The translations under genes and the position numbers were made by a program. Positions 21,901 to 33,621 of a DNA stretch of 64,000 nt are shown in pieces (position 1 is the first letter of the stretch; each line of letters begins with the position of its first letter). Source of the DNA: Diospyros lotus (lineage: Eukaryota; Streptophyta; Magnoliopsida; Ericales; Ebenaceae); contig NC_068349.1 of the NCBI RefSeq assembly GCF_014633365.1, forward strand, positions 37,099,192-37,163,191, read 5' to 3'. The notes beneath the pieces are model-generated. The model was not told the origin of the DNA. It saw only the letters and a program-made list of their open reading frames with translations, and searched no databases.

Positions 21901-24900
21901 AGGACAGTTACCTCGTTGTGAGTTACCGCCTCGAATGTTCCCCTGTTCTCCTCTGCCAAAGGTTTGTGACAACAAGACGGAGGAATCAACTTGAGAGCCA
22001 TCGATGACTAAAGACGAGGAAGATACCCGAAGAAATCTAGCAAAGGCATCTTCTAGCATCGAAACAATGGGACTGGATAATATTTGATCCTGGACCAGAG
22101 CAAGGTTAGATCAAATGGCAATCAATCCCAAAACCATAAAAAAATTATCTCGTTTTTGCAACTATTCTTCTGCAATATTACCAACTGGTAACAGAGAGTT
22201 GAACTCTTTCTTCAAGGATTCTAGACGGCCAAGAAATTCAAAAATATCCATGTCTTGTTGTTTCAAATGAACGATAGTGAAAACAACATAGTAGAGACTT
22301 TGGATATCATTTGTATAAAGAGATTTGGCCTTTGTCCATACCTGAACACAAGTCTTGTATGCCTTGTAAATGACATATAGTTTTGGATCAATGGTCTACC
22401 ATAACATATTGCAAAGAAGAGCATCAGTTTTCTTCCATGTTCTCTCAACAGCAGGAATGTCATCTACTTTCTTACTCAAGTGATTTTCCATTCCTTGGCC
22501 CATGAACCATAACTTAACAGAGGCAGCCCAAGACATGTAACTGCTACTTCCAACTAGTTCGTCAAAAGTAATGATAGGTGAGGAAGAAAAAAATGAAGAA
22601 AAACCTACAGATTTAGATCCGAAAGTGACTAAAGATGATGGACTCTCCATATTTTGGATGGAATGTAGTTTTTGAAATGTTTTCAATGGCAAATCAGTCG
22701 GAACTGGAGTGGATCTGGTTTAGATGGGTCTGAACAGTTATGGCAAGTCAAATCTAGTCTGATAGGTTAGATCTAGGCTTAACATATTTGAAACAAACTG
22801 TGCTTAGCATGTCAGGTTAAACCCAGATCTGGATTTGAGATATGAGTTGGCAGCAGCTTACTCCTTTTTAAGGAGTGCTTTTGACTCCTCACAAATTAAA
22901 GGATATGGCTTCTACTTCAAAGGTAGAAAACTTTTGGGGCCGACGAAGGCTGAAGAGGTCACGAATAGCGAAGATCAGAAAGACACGACCCATAGTTGTT
23001 AAAGGCGCGCCTAGGCGCCAAATCGGCGCCTCGCCTGGGCTGAGGCGAGGCGATTTCAGCGAGGCCCTCGCCTTGCATGATGAGGCGTCGAGGCGAGGGG
23101 CACGCCTCATGAAACTTAGGTTTTAATGAAAACCTAGGCAGCCCAATTCCTCCCCTCTTCTTGGTTCTAGCATATATGCATTACAACATGTTTATATTTC
23201 TTTTAGTTTAAGTAAATGTCTACATTTTCTTTTATTTATATTTTACCTTCAATTTACTTTAATTCATAAATATAAATAAGAAAGTATCCCCTATTTAGAT
23301 TCAATAAAAATATCTAAAAAATCAAAATCCATAACAATAAGAAAATAGAATTTTGGTTTTAGTACAAACTTGGAATTTAGCGATTTTAGCACCCTCAAAA
23401 TACATACCTATTATTTCTTGAAAAATTCATTAAAAATCATTTTAACAACAATAAATATTAGCTATCAAAATACCGGGAGATAGTTTTTCAAAATGAAAAC
23501 ATTTTCTTATATGTCTTCTTATAATGCGCTAATCTTCCAGACATAGAAAAATAGCATTTTTCAAAATGAAAACATTTTCTTGATTGTGGACTTGTAGTGT
23601 TTATATGTTTGTTTAAAACTTTGCATGATGATTGGTACTTGTTTGAGTTTGAGACTTTAAGTTTGAACTTTGATAATATTTCTAGTTTAGAATTTGCATG
23701 ATGAATGAATCAACTTTATGATATTAGTTTAGAATTTAAAGATAATGAATCATTAATGATATGCATGTGTTATTATTGATAATTTGATAGTTTTTTATGA
23801 TTTTACAAGATTTTGAGTTTTTTTTCCTGAAATATGCGCCTCCCGCCTTAGGCTGCAGGACCCTTTGCGCCTCGCGCCTTTTAGAACTATGACGCGACCA
23901 GATTTGAAGGTTGACGGCTAGCGGGAGATGGTAGCAACAACATATTTGGTCTAGATTTGGAGGTTGACAGCCGACGAGAGATGGCAACAACAGCAGATCT
24001 GGTCCAAAATCTGAAGGTCAGCGGCTACGGCTTTCTGCAACAGTAGCGATCGGCGGCCGAATCTGGGCGGATTAAGGGTGGCAGCGACTAGATTTGGGAG
24101 GAAGAGCTGGCGATAGCCAATGGCCGTGAGATCTAGGAGCGGGCAAAGGTCTCGAGGTGCGATCGCTGAGGGACAGAGATGCTGTGAGCCGCGGCAGGAG
24201 GACGGAGGTCACGGGTTGCAGCGGCAAACGGCAACGACAGTTGTAACGCTGTGGCAATGAACGACAACGACGATGGTCACGGGCTATGGCGTTGCGGTGG
24301 TGAACGGCAACAGTGGTCGCGTTTTGTGGCGCTGCAATGGAGAATAGCAACGGCGATGGCAAGCTAAGTAGGATCGACAGCAATGCTCAAACAAGATCTT
24401 ACAGAATCTCTTCAGCGAGGCAGCGAGGGGCTGGAGGCAGCTACAATGGTTACGAAGATTACACGCTGGGAAGGAAACGGCCACTATTGGAAGGAAGGGG
24501 ACGAACGTCGTAGGTGGAGGAGACTCATGCAGTGGAGGCTAGATCTAGGGTTTGTATGGTGGCTCTAATACCATGTTGAATCAGAGAACTTAGTGAGGCC
24601 TACCCTCTTTCTATTGAGATTTATAGTAGGAATGTACAATAATTAAGGCTAAAATTACTCCTAAAATTAAGGCCTAGTTGTCTACTTGTCTACTAACATA
24701 ACTAGTCTAATAGCTAATTAACAGCTAATCCAACATGAACCATCCATTATTTCTTGAGCATTTTAGTTAACACAAGATACAAATAGTATTTCTCGTATCT
24801 CTACCAGTTCCCAACTAGTAACACAACGGAAAGCCAATACTAATTGCATTAATGTAAGTTTCCCACTGCAATTCAACAAAATATAAATTTGATTGAGCTA

Positions 24901-27900
24901 ATACCAGATACTTCTTCATTGACAAGTGAGATTAACCAAACAATCCAACTGCCTTACCCCAAAAAAACAATAATAATGACAATTGTAAATAAATTAAATT
25001 CGTAGAACATACTGCATTCAATAAATAGTCCATTATTGCAGATTGCTCAAAGAGTCAGTCCTCATGATTAACCCGTAATTTCACTACAGTGATTGATAGC
25101 AACAATCTGAAAAAATGGCTTCTTACCTCTGGTACGTAGTGCATCAACATGTTCTCAATGCCAGATTTCAGGGTAACAGATGAGCTTGGACAGCCACTAC
25201 ATGCTCCTTGCATTCTGAGTTTGACTACTCCAGTATCACTGAGCAAAGCAAAATATGCATAGGGATTAACTACTATGTGCTAGAAAAAGAATAAAACCAT
25301 TCAATTGTCTTCAACATTAAGAATCTAATTTCAATAGGAGAGAAGAAACCTACAGATCAAATCCACGGTACTCAATATCTCCACCATCATCTTGTACTGC
25401 AGGTCGAATGCGAGTCTCCAATAGTTCTTTAATCATTGCAACTGTTTCTGAATCATCCTGCAGGTGAGCATGGGATGATCATAATTCTGGGGCTTGCACT
25501 TCAATAGGTATATATAATTTTACCATGTTGGCAACAAAGTCTTCTAGAGTTCTGCCTATCAGATTGAGTTCTCTCTCAATCTCAATTACCATGTTCCATG
25601 AATGTAATAACATACCAAATCAAACAAGTTCTGCCCACCCATCCTGTAACGTGCAAAATGGAGGAAGAGCATGCAACATGTCTGTTCTATTTCCCTCATT
25701 ATGCCTGCTAAAGACAAAATGTGCTCTGTTGCACAACATCTCCCATATGTTTATATTTTTACTTTAACTACCAAGATCATGAAACATAGAGACGTTTTCA
25801 GTTAATACAACAGATCAGGCTTAGAACCTAGGAGCCAAGTTTAGCAAGAAGGAACAAGCGTAGTTTTTTTTTTTTTTTTTTGATCAATAAAAAACAATAA
25901 ACAACAAAGCCATTGCCAAAGTTTAGCCGTTTTGGCAGAATGGAACCACCAAAGCTTGTTTTCTTCACATTCTTGGCAAGTTGGACATCTATATTAACAT
26001 CAAGAGAAGCAATAGTAAGTTATTAAACTTGATCAAGTTTAGGAGAAATGAGCCCAAATCTGTGGCTATCATATCTTAGCAAGCTGGAATAGATATTCAA
26101 GCCATTTTCCTGTGTACATGCACATGAGGAGTGTTGTGAGGAAAACTGAAATAGTATCTAAAGCAAGAACTTAAAAGTTCCAAAGAGTCTGCACCAAGAG
26201 CCCATATGGCTGGCAATCAGGCACAAGGGTGCACTTAAGGCATAACACAAGTGCCTTGCACCTTGAGGTATGAACCTATAGAATTTCACTAGCATAGGCA
26301 TGTCTAAGGTGTTTTCTTTAAGATTCTCTGGAAGCCTGAAAAGTACTCTCACAGTAAAAGTGGGAACTAATAAGTATCAAAGAATTCTTATAACAAGACA
26401 AAAATTGAAAGACATACTTCGTGGATAGCAGTGTCCATTGAAGCAGCGGTACTAGAGTCCAGAAAAAGTGGTTTCCCAGTAGAATAAAAGTCCATAATTG
26501 CAGCAAAAATTTCAGGTTTCAGAAGATCCCATGAATTATCTTCTGATTTTGTTATAGTTATAAAATCTGATCCAAAAAACACTCGAGAAATTCCTGTGTC
26601 AACAGAAGACAAATCAGTCTACCTCATCAATGATGACTGACCAATTTTAAACAAGTATATGGTTAGTAATAATTTAGACATCGTTCTACAGTATACACCA
26701 AAATAAAAGAACTGGCATAAGACTATGCAAACATTTTTAGAATCCAGATATTTGACACAATAGCTTGATGCACTCAAAACTGCATTAACCTATGTATTAC
26801 ACCAACACCTAGAACAATCTAGACATGACATGTTAGTGCTTAAGTGTACTAAATACCTTTACAATTTTGTAAATTTCACTGAATCCCTAGTGCCTTCGTT
26901 TATATTTCGATTCTTGCTTGTGTATTCTCATTTCTTTTAAAACTTGCCGAATTTCATATCAAATATCGCAGTGTCTTTTTTTTCCTTTGAGGTGGGTGTG
27001 GAGAGTTGAGGAGAGGGAACCCTAGTTCAAATGAGTTCGTTAAAATCATGTGTTACAGATTCTCAATATTCCCATCAACAATGACATATAGAGAAAATTA
27101 AGAGATAAGATTTCAAAACTAAAAGTAGGTAATAAGAAGCATAATCAAGCCTTTGACCCCTAGGAGACCAAGTAGCTTAGGATGAGTTACCCTAAAAAAG
27201 AGACCCAAGCCTAAGTGACATTAAATTAACTACAATTATACAAGCAACCCTTTATTTATTTCTACTTCTTTTTCAAAGTAAACAAGAGGATTGTGCTACT
27301 CCATACCTATCTCAGCACTTCAAAAGATCAGCCAAGTTCCATTAGCTAGATTAATTGAAGAAAGGTGGCATAATCAACGTGAAAAGGTAGCATACACCAG
27401 CCAGCAGTGGTTCAATAAATAAGAATGCCAAACAATAAAAAAAAAAAACATGATAGTAAGCAACAAGGAAAGCTAACCATCAATCCCATACAGTGAATTT
27501 GCAAGTGGAGAATTCATGGCTGAACGAGCATTTGGGAAGTCTGCACTCCCAACTTCCATGACTGGCCTTCCAGGATAGAACATAAGGGATGAAGGATTAG
27601 GAGTCGGTTCTGTTTGGATAAACATGGTCCTCCTCTGCCCTGTCCAAGCAAACATCCCAAGAGATAAGACTGTGTAAGAATCAGGTGTCCACAAAAACAA
27701 ACCGTTGTAAGACTAACCAGGTCTTTTTTAACAACAATTCAAAAATCACCATAAACTTTAAAGCAGAAAAAGATACAAATAGAAAAGAGTAAAACCATTG
27801 ATAAAAAGTCATGGACAAGAGTTGAGAGTGAGTCTTGGTAAGAGATGCATCTAACCCTTCCCCGCAGTGTGGCTAGAATTGCTTTACAAAGTTAAATATT

Positions 27901-28249
27901 TCACTTTCTTCTTATTGCTTTTAAACCATAAAACGGTCCTTTCTACTGAATTGGGATTAAAAAATGTAAAATAAAATAAAATTTTGAAACTTAGCTATTT
28001 CAATGGTTAGGAGAGTAGACGAAGAGCTAGGATGGGATGAAGACCCCTGCCTCAACAACAAATTCATCTATTTTATCTATTAGAAAAGTTTCTAACCTAA
28101 CAAACCACGCCTTTTCCTATAAACCAAACAATCCTGATTAAGAAAAAGAAGTGAAGTCACCCCCTCTAGGGAGCAGAGGCAACCAGTTTTTATCTTTTGT
28201 TTTTTGTGTATACTTGTTTCTATCTACCAAATTCTTAAGGGTTTGAAAA

Positions 28250-28297
<48 letters not shown>

Positions 28298-29369
28298 CCA
28301 TTGCTGGCACATCCATCCCATGTTGCTGCCTCTACCTATCTTTCCAAAAGGACATTTTGAAGTTCATATCTCCCCAAGGAACATCCCATAGTGATGATAT
28401 TCTAAGTTTTTCGGTTTAACCAATTCATCACCAACTCCTAACATATGATATTCTCCACAGGAAAACTTAGGCTGAAGTACAAGAAGAGAACGCTAGTGTC
28501 TCGTTTGTCCCTAAACCAAAATAGACCCTTCTTTATTTTAAAATCAATACACCAACCCAAAAAATTTGCAGTTCTCTCATAAACAACTTGCAAACTGCCA
28601 ATTTTAAACTTGTACTTTTGATTCTGAATTATACGCTACTTTGACAGTCCAACATGTACGCCAACAGAAGCTAAACTCTCCATTTCCCACTCTTCAAGCC
28701 TCAGCCCCTAAAAGATTCTTCAAGTTTTAGCCTGCTTGATATCCAAATGATGGGTAATCACTAATATCTGAGCCAAAATCCAAAGGATGAACAAAGATGA
28801 CCAACGCATCTTCCTGACAGCATGAAATGCAGAGTTCAAAAGCTGCAAATTCTACAAAGGCTTCCCAAGCTGTCAAAGCTACCTATATCAAATCAATCTT
28901 AGTTCCCTTCTGTCTTTCCTTTTCTTCTTCCATGTAACAAACTAACTTCGTTTTTTGGACCAATAAAACAAGCTATCCGATGAAGTGCGAGAAACCGAAC
29001 AATAAATATAAAGATGAAGACACGCACACAAATGAACGTCCATCGATTCCCTAAACTATTTTCCTTTCCTTTTTTCGTAACCAAACAGAGGCCAATCCAA
29101 AATACACACGGAAAGATAAAGCACAAGCCAAATTCACCTTTAAAATGGTCCAGTTTTGCGGATTGCAATGAAGAAATACTGGTAGATTTCAACGTCGTGA
29201 AACCAGACGATGCATCGTGGCTCTGAAAGATCGAATATGGCCTCCTACTCGTCGCCGTTGAGCATGCGAATAGGGGGCGACGAGAAGTGCGTCGAGCCCC
29301 TCCTTCCAGGAACTGGTTCGATCTTCTATGGACGAGTCCTCGCCTCACCAATCTTCCGAAGCCCTTCAT
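18988..29369 (-). CDS. NFU4: mitochondrial NifU-like Fe-S cluster protein, NFU4/NFU5 type, 281 aa
   Basis: Coding exons on the minus strand are 29369-29138, 27639-27478, 26593-26418, 25457-25354, 25238-25127 and 19047-18988. All introns are GT-AG and the 846 nt keep frame. The N-terminus ([20 protein letters not shown]) is arginine-rich and lacks acidic residues, a mitochondrial transit peptide of about 75-80 residues. An Nfu_N domain follows, starting [18 protein letters not shown]. The NifU C-terminal domain has CSGC at residues 238-241, the cysteine pair that binds a 4Fe-4S cluster between two subunits. The tail is acidic ([13 protein letters not shown]). Length matches plant NFU4/5 (about 275-285 aa). 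Role in the family: late-acting carrier that transfers 4Fe-4S clusters to mitochondrial targets such as lipoyl synthase. The last intron is about 6.1 kb because it contains a copia retrotransposon; the final exon is only 60 nt. NFU4 versus NFU5 cannot be told apart by eye. Confidence 0.93.
19391..19552 (-). repeat. 3' LTR of the copia element
   Basis: 162 bp, TGTTG...CAACA. On the minus strand it is preceded by the polypurine tract at 19553-19564. Confidence 0.95.
19560..20545 (-). pseudogene. copia pol 3' part: RT N-terminal piece fused to RNase H end
   Basis: The minus strand reads the start of the RT domain (VGCRWVYNV.. then KARLVAKGY) and passes directly, in frame, to the end of RNase H ([37 protein letters not shown]). 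Everything between, including the YVDD-type catalytic box, is missing; the junction lies near 19815. Upstream (higher coordinates), the IN-RT linker is broken by stops and frame changes. This copy cannot encode reverse transcriptase. Confidence 0.85.
20704..21702 (-). pseudogene. copia protease remnant and integrase
   Basis: A long open stretch of about 330 codons. The GAG-pre-integrase zinc-binding segment ([10 protein letters not shown] ... CESCQLGK) precedes the integrase core, with the DDE residues in [15 protein letters not shown] and GVVERKN. A protease-like start ([15 protein letters not shown]) is visible, with FGAT where active copia elements have DSGA/T, so the catalytic motif is altered. 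The frame ends at a TAG directly after HASFHF, so it is not continuous with RT. Confidence 0.85.
21706..22692 (-). pseudogene. copia gag remnant
   Basis: The minus strand shows a UBN2/DUF4219-like start ([23 protein letters not shown]), a middle part interrupted by several stops, and a nucleocapsid region near 21840-21900. The zinc knuckle reads [14 protein letters not shown], with tyrosine where the second cysteine of the CX2CX4HX4C motif should be. The frame closes with a TAG before the protease region. Confidence 0.8.
22991..23891. mobile_element. 901-bp hAT-type non-autonomous element nested in the copia leader
   Basis: Terminal inverted repeats are CATAGTTGTTAAAGGCGCG at the left and the complement of CATAGTTCTAAAAGGCGCG at the right. 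An 8-bp flanking duplication is ACACGACC (22983-22990) and ACGCGACC (23892-23899), 7 of 8 matching. Eight bases is the hAT signature. The ends are GC-rich (GGCGCC/GAGGCG repeats) and the middle is AT-rich with no transposase ORF. It lies between the PBS and gag of the copia element, so it came later. Confidence 0.85.
23900..24560 (-). other. GC-rich untranslated leader of the copia element
   Basis: The region between the PBS and the nested hAT element is unusually GC-rich and has several overlapping short ORFs in all frames. None matches gag. I read it as 5' leader sequence, not coding. Confidence 0.5.
24574..24735 (-). repeat. 5' LTR of the copia element
   Basis: 162 bp, TGTTG...CAACA, followed on the minus strand with no spacer by the PBS at 24573-24561. 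Confidence 0.95.
28249..28294. repeat. (CT)n microsatellite in NFU intron 1
   Basis: An uninterrupted run of more than 20 CT units. It lies within the intron between exons 29369-29138 and 27639-27478. Confidence 0.95.
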
Positions 29370-30369
29370 GGCAGCTGCTTCTTCTTCTTCTTCGATTTCG
29401 ATTTCGGCTCTGCTCCGGAACGCCGACTCTCCCCCCCTCTCTCTCTCTCGAAATTTGGGATCAATTACACGAACCTAAATAAAGTAAATTACACTTAAGC
29501 ACCTCTTTTTACTAATATTTCTCTTAATTTTAAAATATACTTTTAACACTTAAAAAATACAAAAAAAAAAATCTCTTAATTATATTACTTTAATGACACT
29601 TTTTCCTTTATATTATTTCATATATATTAAAAATTTTAATACGATAAAAATATCTTTATATTTTTTCTCATCATCAATCTCTTTTACTCATACACAAATT
29701 AGTTGAAATTTAATTATATTTTTTCTCACTGTCCATCTCTAATTCGATGATAATAAAAAAATATATAAATAGAATCAAACAAAATAAAAATAATAAAAAA
29801 TAAAAATATTTTCGTTTTCTTTTGATGACTTCCTATTTGTATTGAAAATTTGTTTTTGTTGATAAATTGCCTTACTTTTATCATTGTGAACTTTTTTGAT
29901 ATTCTATGCTCGAAAAGGCTTCTCAATTCCTTGGTAGAATCACGAGATTCATTCATTACAAGAGAAAATAGTTATATTAATAAATTTAACTATCATGTGA
30001 AATGAACTATAACTAGAGTTGTAAAGTTAAGAAAATAATTTTTATTTTTATTTCTTTTGATAACCCAAGTATTAAGACTTACTTACCATTATTTTTAAGG
30101 AAAGAGGACCTCATCTCAACCCATTCTCAAGTAAATCACGGTTTAATCTCTATATAATGTCTTAAGAATATTTTAAACTTGAGATCTCATATATGTCTAC
30201 CATCTACTCTTGTCATTTGAGATACCCAAATATTTTATTATTTTTCAAATATTATGGGTGTCTTTATCATTTGCCAAACTTAAAGGTACCAAGTGTATTT
30301 TATCTATATATATTTATATTTATATCCAAATATCCGAATCTAAGAATATAAAAATATATATATTTTAAA
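29370..30369. other. NFU promoter/leader side and AT-rich spacer
   Basis: Immediately upstream of the NFU ATG is a GC-richer stretch with a CT run (29438-29450) that likely forms the 5' UTR. Beyond about 29480 the sequence is AT-rich and shows no gene. Confidence 0.5.
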
Positions 30370-31132
30370 TATTAAATATTTATTTTATTTTAAAAATTAA
30401 ATATTATTAATTGATTTTAACACTTAAAGAAAATGTTTAATTCTAATTTTATAATTTATTATTGATCCCTTGCCCATATATTTAAATCTGTTAAATCCTA
30501 TTAGATTTTAAGTGCCCAAAAAGGAAATTCTATTAAATTTTCATTGATTTGACAATAATTAAAAAATGGTTTTGCTACTAAGTGTCTTTAATGCACTTCT
30601 TTTTAAGTCTTATTAGGACATTTGTAAGGTGTGTTTAATATTAGGTTATAAATTCTATTAGATTTATCTTAGATTCTAATTAATTAAACATTTCAAAACC
30701 TATTCCTTCGTGAGCATGGATTCAAATTTCCACTAAGAAATTGATTAATTTTTTTCATATATTCAACACATTTTATCACTAACATTCTACATCAAACTTT
30801 ATTCATCCAAATAGAGTCTATAGTCAAAGAAAGCCATTTGAACTCCCTATAAAGAGGAAAGTTCGTCGGCAAGTATCAAGAAAATAAAGACAACAGATAG
30901 AAAATATTCATGCGATTCCTCAAGCATCAAACAAAATAAGGAGTTAAATGTTGAAATAAGAAGAGTTAAGGTGAAACTTCAGAGTTTTTGATTCTATGGT
31001 GTTGAAGAAGATAATGAGAAGTAACAACTAGGCATCTAGACGAAATTGAAATTCTGTGAGGATTTATAGCGGATCAAGAAATTCCTTCAGAAAAGCGATG
31101 TGAACAATATTTATAGGCTAATGCTATCAAAA

Positions 31133-33386
31133 TTGTAACGGCCTGCCTTCCGGAGCTTCTACTGTGGATAGAGGATCCGTGAGATGGTCATTATAAAAAT
31201 GATATCGAACAATTACGCACCTACAACACACACATAACCCTTTTTGAAATCATAATTTTTCTTTATTATAACATCTCATCATAATCTTTACAAATCATTC
31301 ATCACTTGAGCCCACCTAGGCTTATATAACATGTGACATACTATGAAAACATAAACATTAACCTTATTAAGATACGATGACACCCAGGATCTAGTTTTGG
31401 GAGAGCTCTGCACTTGCTATCATGACACGCCGATCTAGACCCAACCCTGATGAACGTACCTGGAATGATGTAAAACAACATGAGTCGCGAGACTCAGCAA
31501 GCTCTAGAAAGAAAGGCTGAGGGTTTAGGATATGACTCTTCCCATAACACCCCATGCAATTCATGTCAATGCAATCACGCCATGTCATGAGCTATACGTA
31601 CCTTACTTCTACATGCATAACATAAAATTAACTGCACATAAGGAACCAGGGGCCCACATAAGTCAAACATTGGCACCCGGGTCCCACATACAAACCTGTT
31701 GTAGCCTAACATTGGCTACCATTTCATTATTCATAAAGACCCACATTTTCCTAACATGGTCGGCTTTTCCTAATACTTGTTACATGCTCTTTCTGATACC
31801 CATCATACCCTCATATGTTATTCCTGTCATACATCACATGAACATATACTTCCGCAATCTTGGTCTTCCCTCGGGCCAATCCCGAGCTAATATATAAGTC
31901 GAGCCGAAGCTCACATGAGTCGGTACTCAGACCAGAATAACAGTAACAATAAAATCATGCAATGCAACACATAAGAAATGCAATGGCCGTTGTAGTATAA
32001 ACATGATGACAAGGCCCCCATAAACCAAGCATCAGGCCCTGCTACGCCTCACACAGGAATACACACATGCAGCATGCTCTAAATGCATATGCTCACCCAG
32101 GATACCCAAATTGGCTCTTAGACCAACCGGGTCATGCAAATGCTCATACATCCCATCACATACAAAGCATGTCCCCACGTGAATGCAACCCAGCCCCTTG
32201 TAGCACACACATCATGAAATGCACAAACCAAGGCGGGAATCTGGAGTACCAGCTCTTTTGGTCCGTTTAGCGCTTATTGTAACAACCGATGATTGGCGTC
32301 CATACATCCAGCCATCAACTGCCACGACCCATGATCAACAGTCAGTGGCTTTGTACCCATACCCTTAGACACTTACTGACACCATTAACTTATTAGCTTA
32401 TAAACTTAACATTACACAACGTTTCTCCAAAACTCTTCACATACATAACCACATGACATCATGATATCATTCTCGTTCTTCCTCATTTATAGAAAACCAT
32501 CTCAACATACATAATAGACTCTTTAACACATTCTCCTAATTCTGACCATAACCAATTTCTCTAAGAACCTAACCCTAACGGGCTAGGCATCATTCCTAAG
32601 GAAAGCGGAGTGATACGAATCTCCGTGACAGTTGAAATGAGAGACACCATGACGTCATTGCTTAGCCCATTCCATTAACAATAAACCCATTAATAAAATA
32701 AAAGTCATGAAGTGGTTACCACACGGATTATTGTTATTGATGCGTGGAACCAAGTTAAGGTGAGTGAGGGTTTAGAGTATAAGAAACATCGAATACTTTC
32801 ACGGGAAATAAATAACGCGAGGAGAAGGTTAGGAGCTTGCCTGAAACCAGCTGATTCCTGGCTCTTTTGTGCTCCCGTTGCAAAGTAAAACGTTCTATAT
32901 AAAATAACAAGTTAACGACTCAAATTAATTAAATCTAACGACATAATCCACATAATCTAACCGTGAGAAATACATAATTTAAACATATACTACTTTTACT
33001 AATTTTTATCCACTTACTTGAATATTTTGAACACCAAATAACCTCAAAATCCCTTATTTTCTTCAAGTTTTCTTCTATTTTCTCCCATTCCTTCACTGCC
33101 GTGCGCCACCCTTTTCTTCTCCAGTTCTCCTCTCATTCCTATCCCTCTTTTTCTCTTTGTTTTGGAAGCAAAAGTGGCTGAAATGGCCACTGGAATGGCC
33201 AAAATTGGCTTCAATACTTGCTGCCCAAGATTGCATTATATAAATACCAACTTCAAGTGGCTTTTAAGCCACAAAAATTAATGGTCAAGACAAGGCCACG
33301 CGCACACACATATAAATATATATATATGTTAATTAATTAATTTAATTTAATTTAATTTGATTAACTCTTTTATTACCATTGTTATT

Positions 33387-33428
<42 letters not shown>

Positions 33429-33621
33429 TATTATATTTTGTTTTATATATATATATATTTTTATAAATACTTTCAATTAATTTAATTAATCACCTTAATT
33501 TCTTATTTCTTCAAAATATCATAAATAAGTATTTCCTAAAAAATATTCAAATATTCTAAAATATCCTCAAACACCCAAATTAATTATTTTTACTTATCTC
33601 TAATTTTTTTTTGAGATGCTA
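31133..33621. mobile_element. 2.49-kb probable solo LTR inserted in the B3 pseudogene
   Basis: The intact paralogue reads ...CTATCAAAAAGATTAG without a break. Here CTATCAAAA is followed by TTGTAACGGCCTGCC... and the homologous sequence resumes with CAAAAAGAATTAG after ...GAGATGCTA. Taken this way the TSD is a perfect 5-bp CAAAA (31128-31132 and 33622-33626). Taken as TG...CA (31134-33623) it is an imperfect AAAAT/AAAAG. TGTAAC...CTACA ends, length, lack of gag-pol and a 5-bp TSD fit a solo LTR of a Ty3/gypsy-like element. It contains an (ATT)n tract at about 33383-33428. ORFs inside (for example 31532-31897) are not supported as genes. Confidence 0.75.
33383..33428. repeat. (ATT)n microsatellite
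   Basis: About 14 ATT units inside the probable solo LTR. Confidence 0.9.

Larger units (their letters stand above)
19391..24735 (-). mobile_element. Ty1/copia LTR retrotransposon, 5,345 bp, defective, in the last NFU intron
   Basis: Two 162-bp LTRs (19391-19552 and 24574-24735) begin TGTTGAATCAG and end CAACA. The element is flanked by a perfect 5-bp TSD, TGAAC (19386-19390 and 24736-24740). On the minus strand the primer-binding site TGGTATTAGAGCC (24573-24561), complementary to initiator Met-tRNA, abuts the 5' LTR. A polypurine tract CTTGAAGGGGAG (19564-19553) abuts the 3' LTR. The order gag, integrase, RT/RNase H remnants fits Ty1/copia. The LTRs differ at roughly a dozen positions of 162, so the insertion is not recent. 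A hAT-type element is nested at 22991-23891. Confidence 0.95.

Noticed and set aside
24072..24568. Several overlapping ORFs of 60-100 codons on both strands
   Set aside because: They are in the GC-rich leader of the copia element; all frames are equally open and none matches gag.
31532..31897. 121-codon + strand ORF
   Set aside because: It lies inside the probable solo LTR. No homology is recognised and it ends at random.
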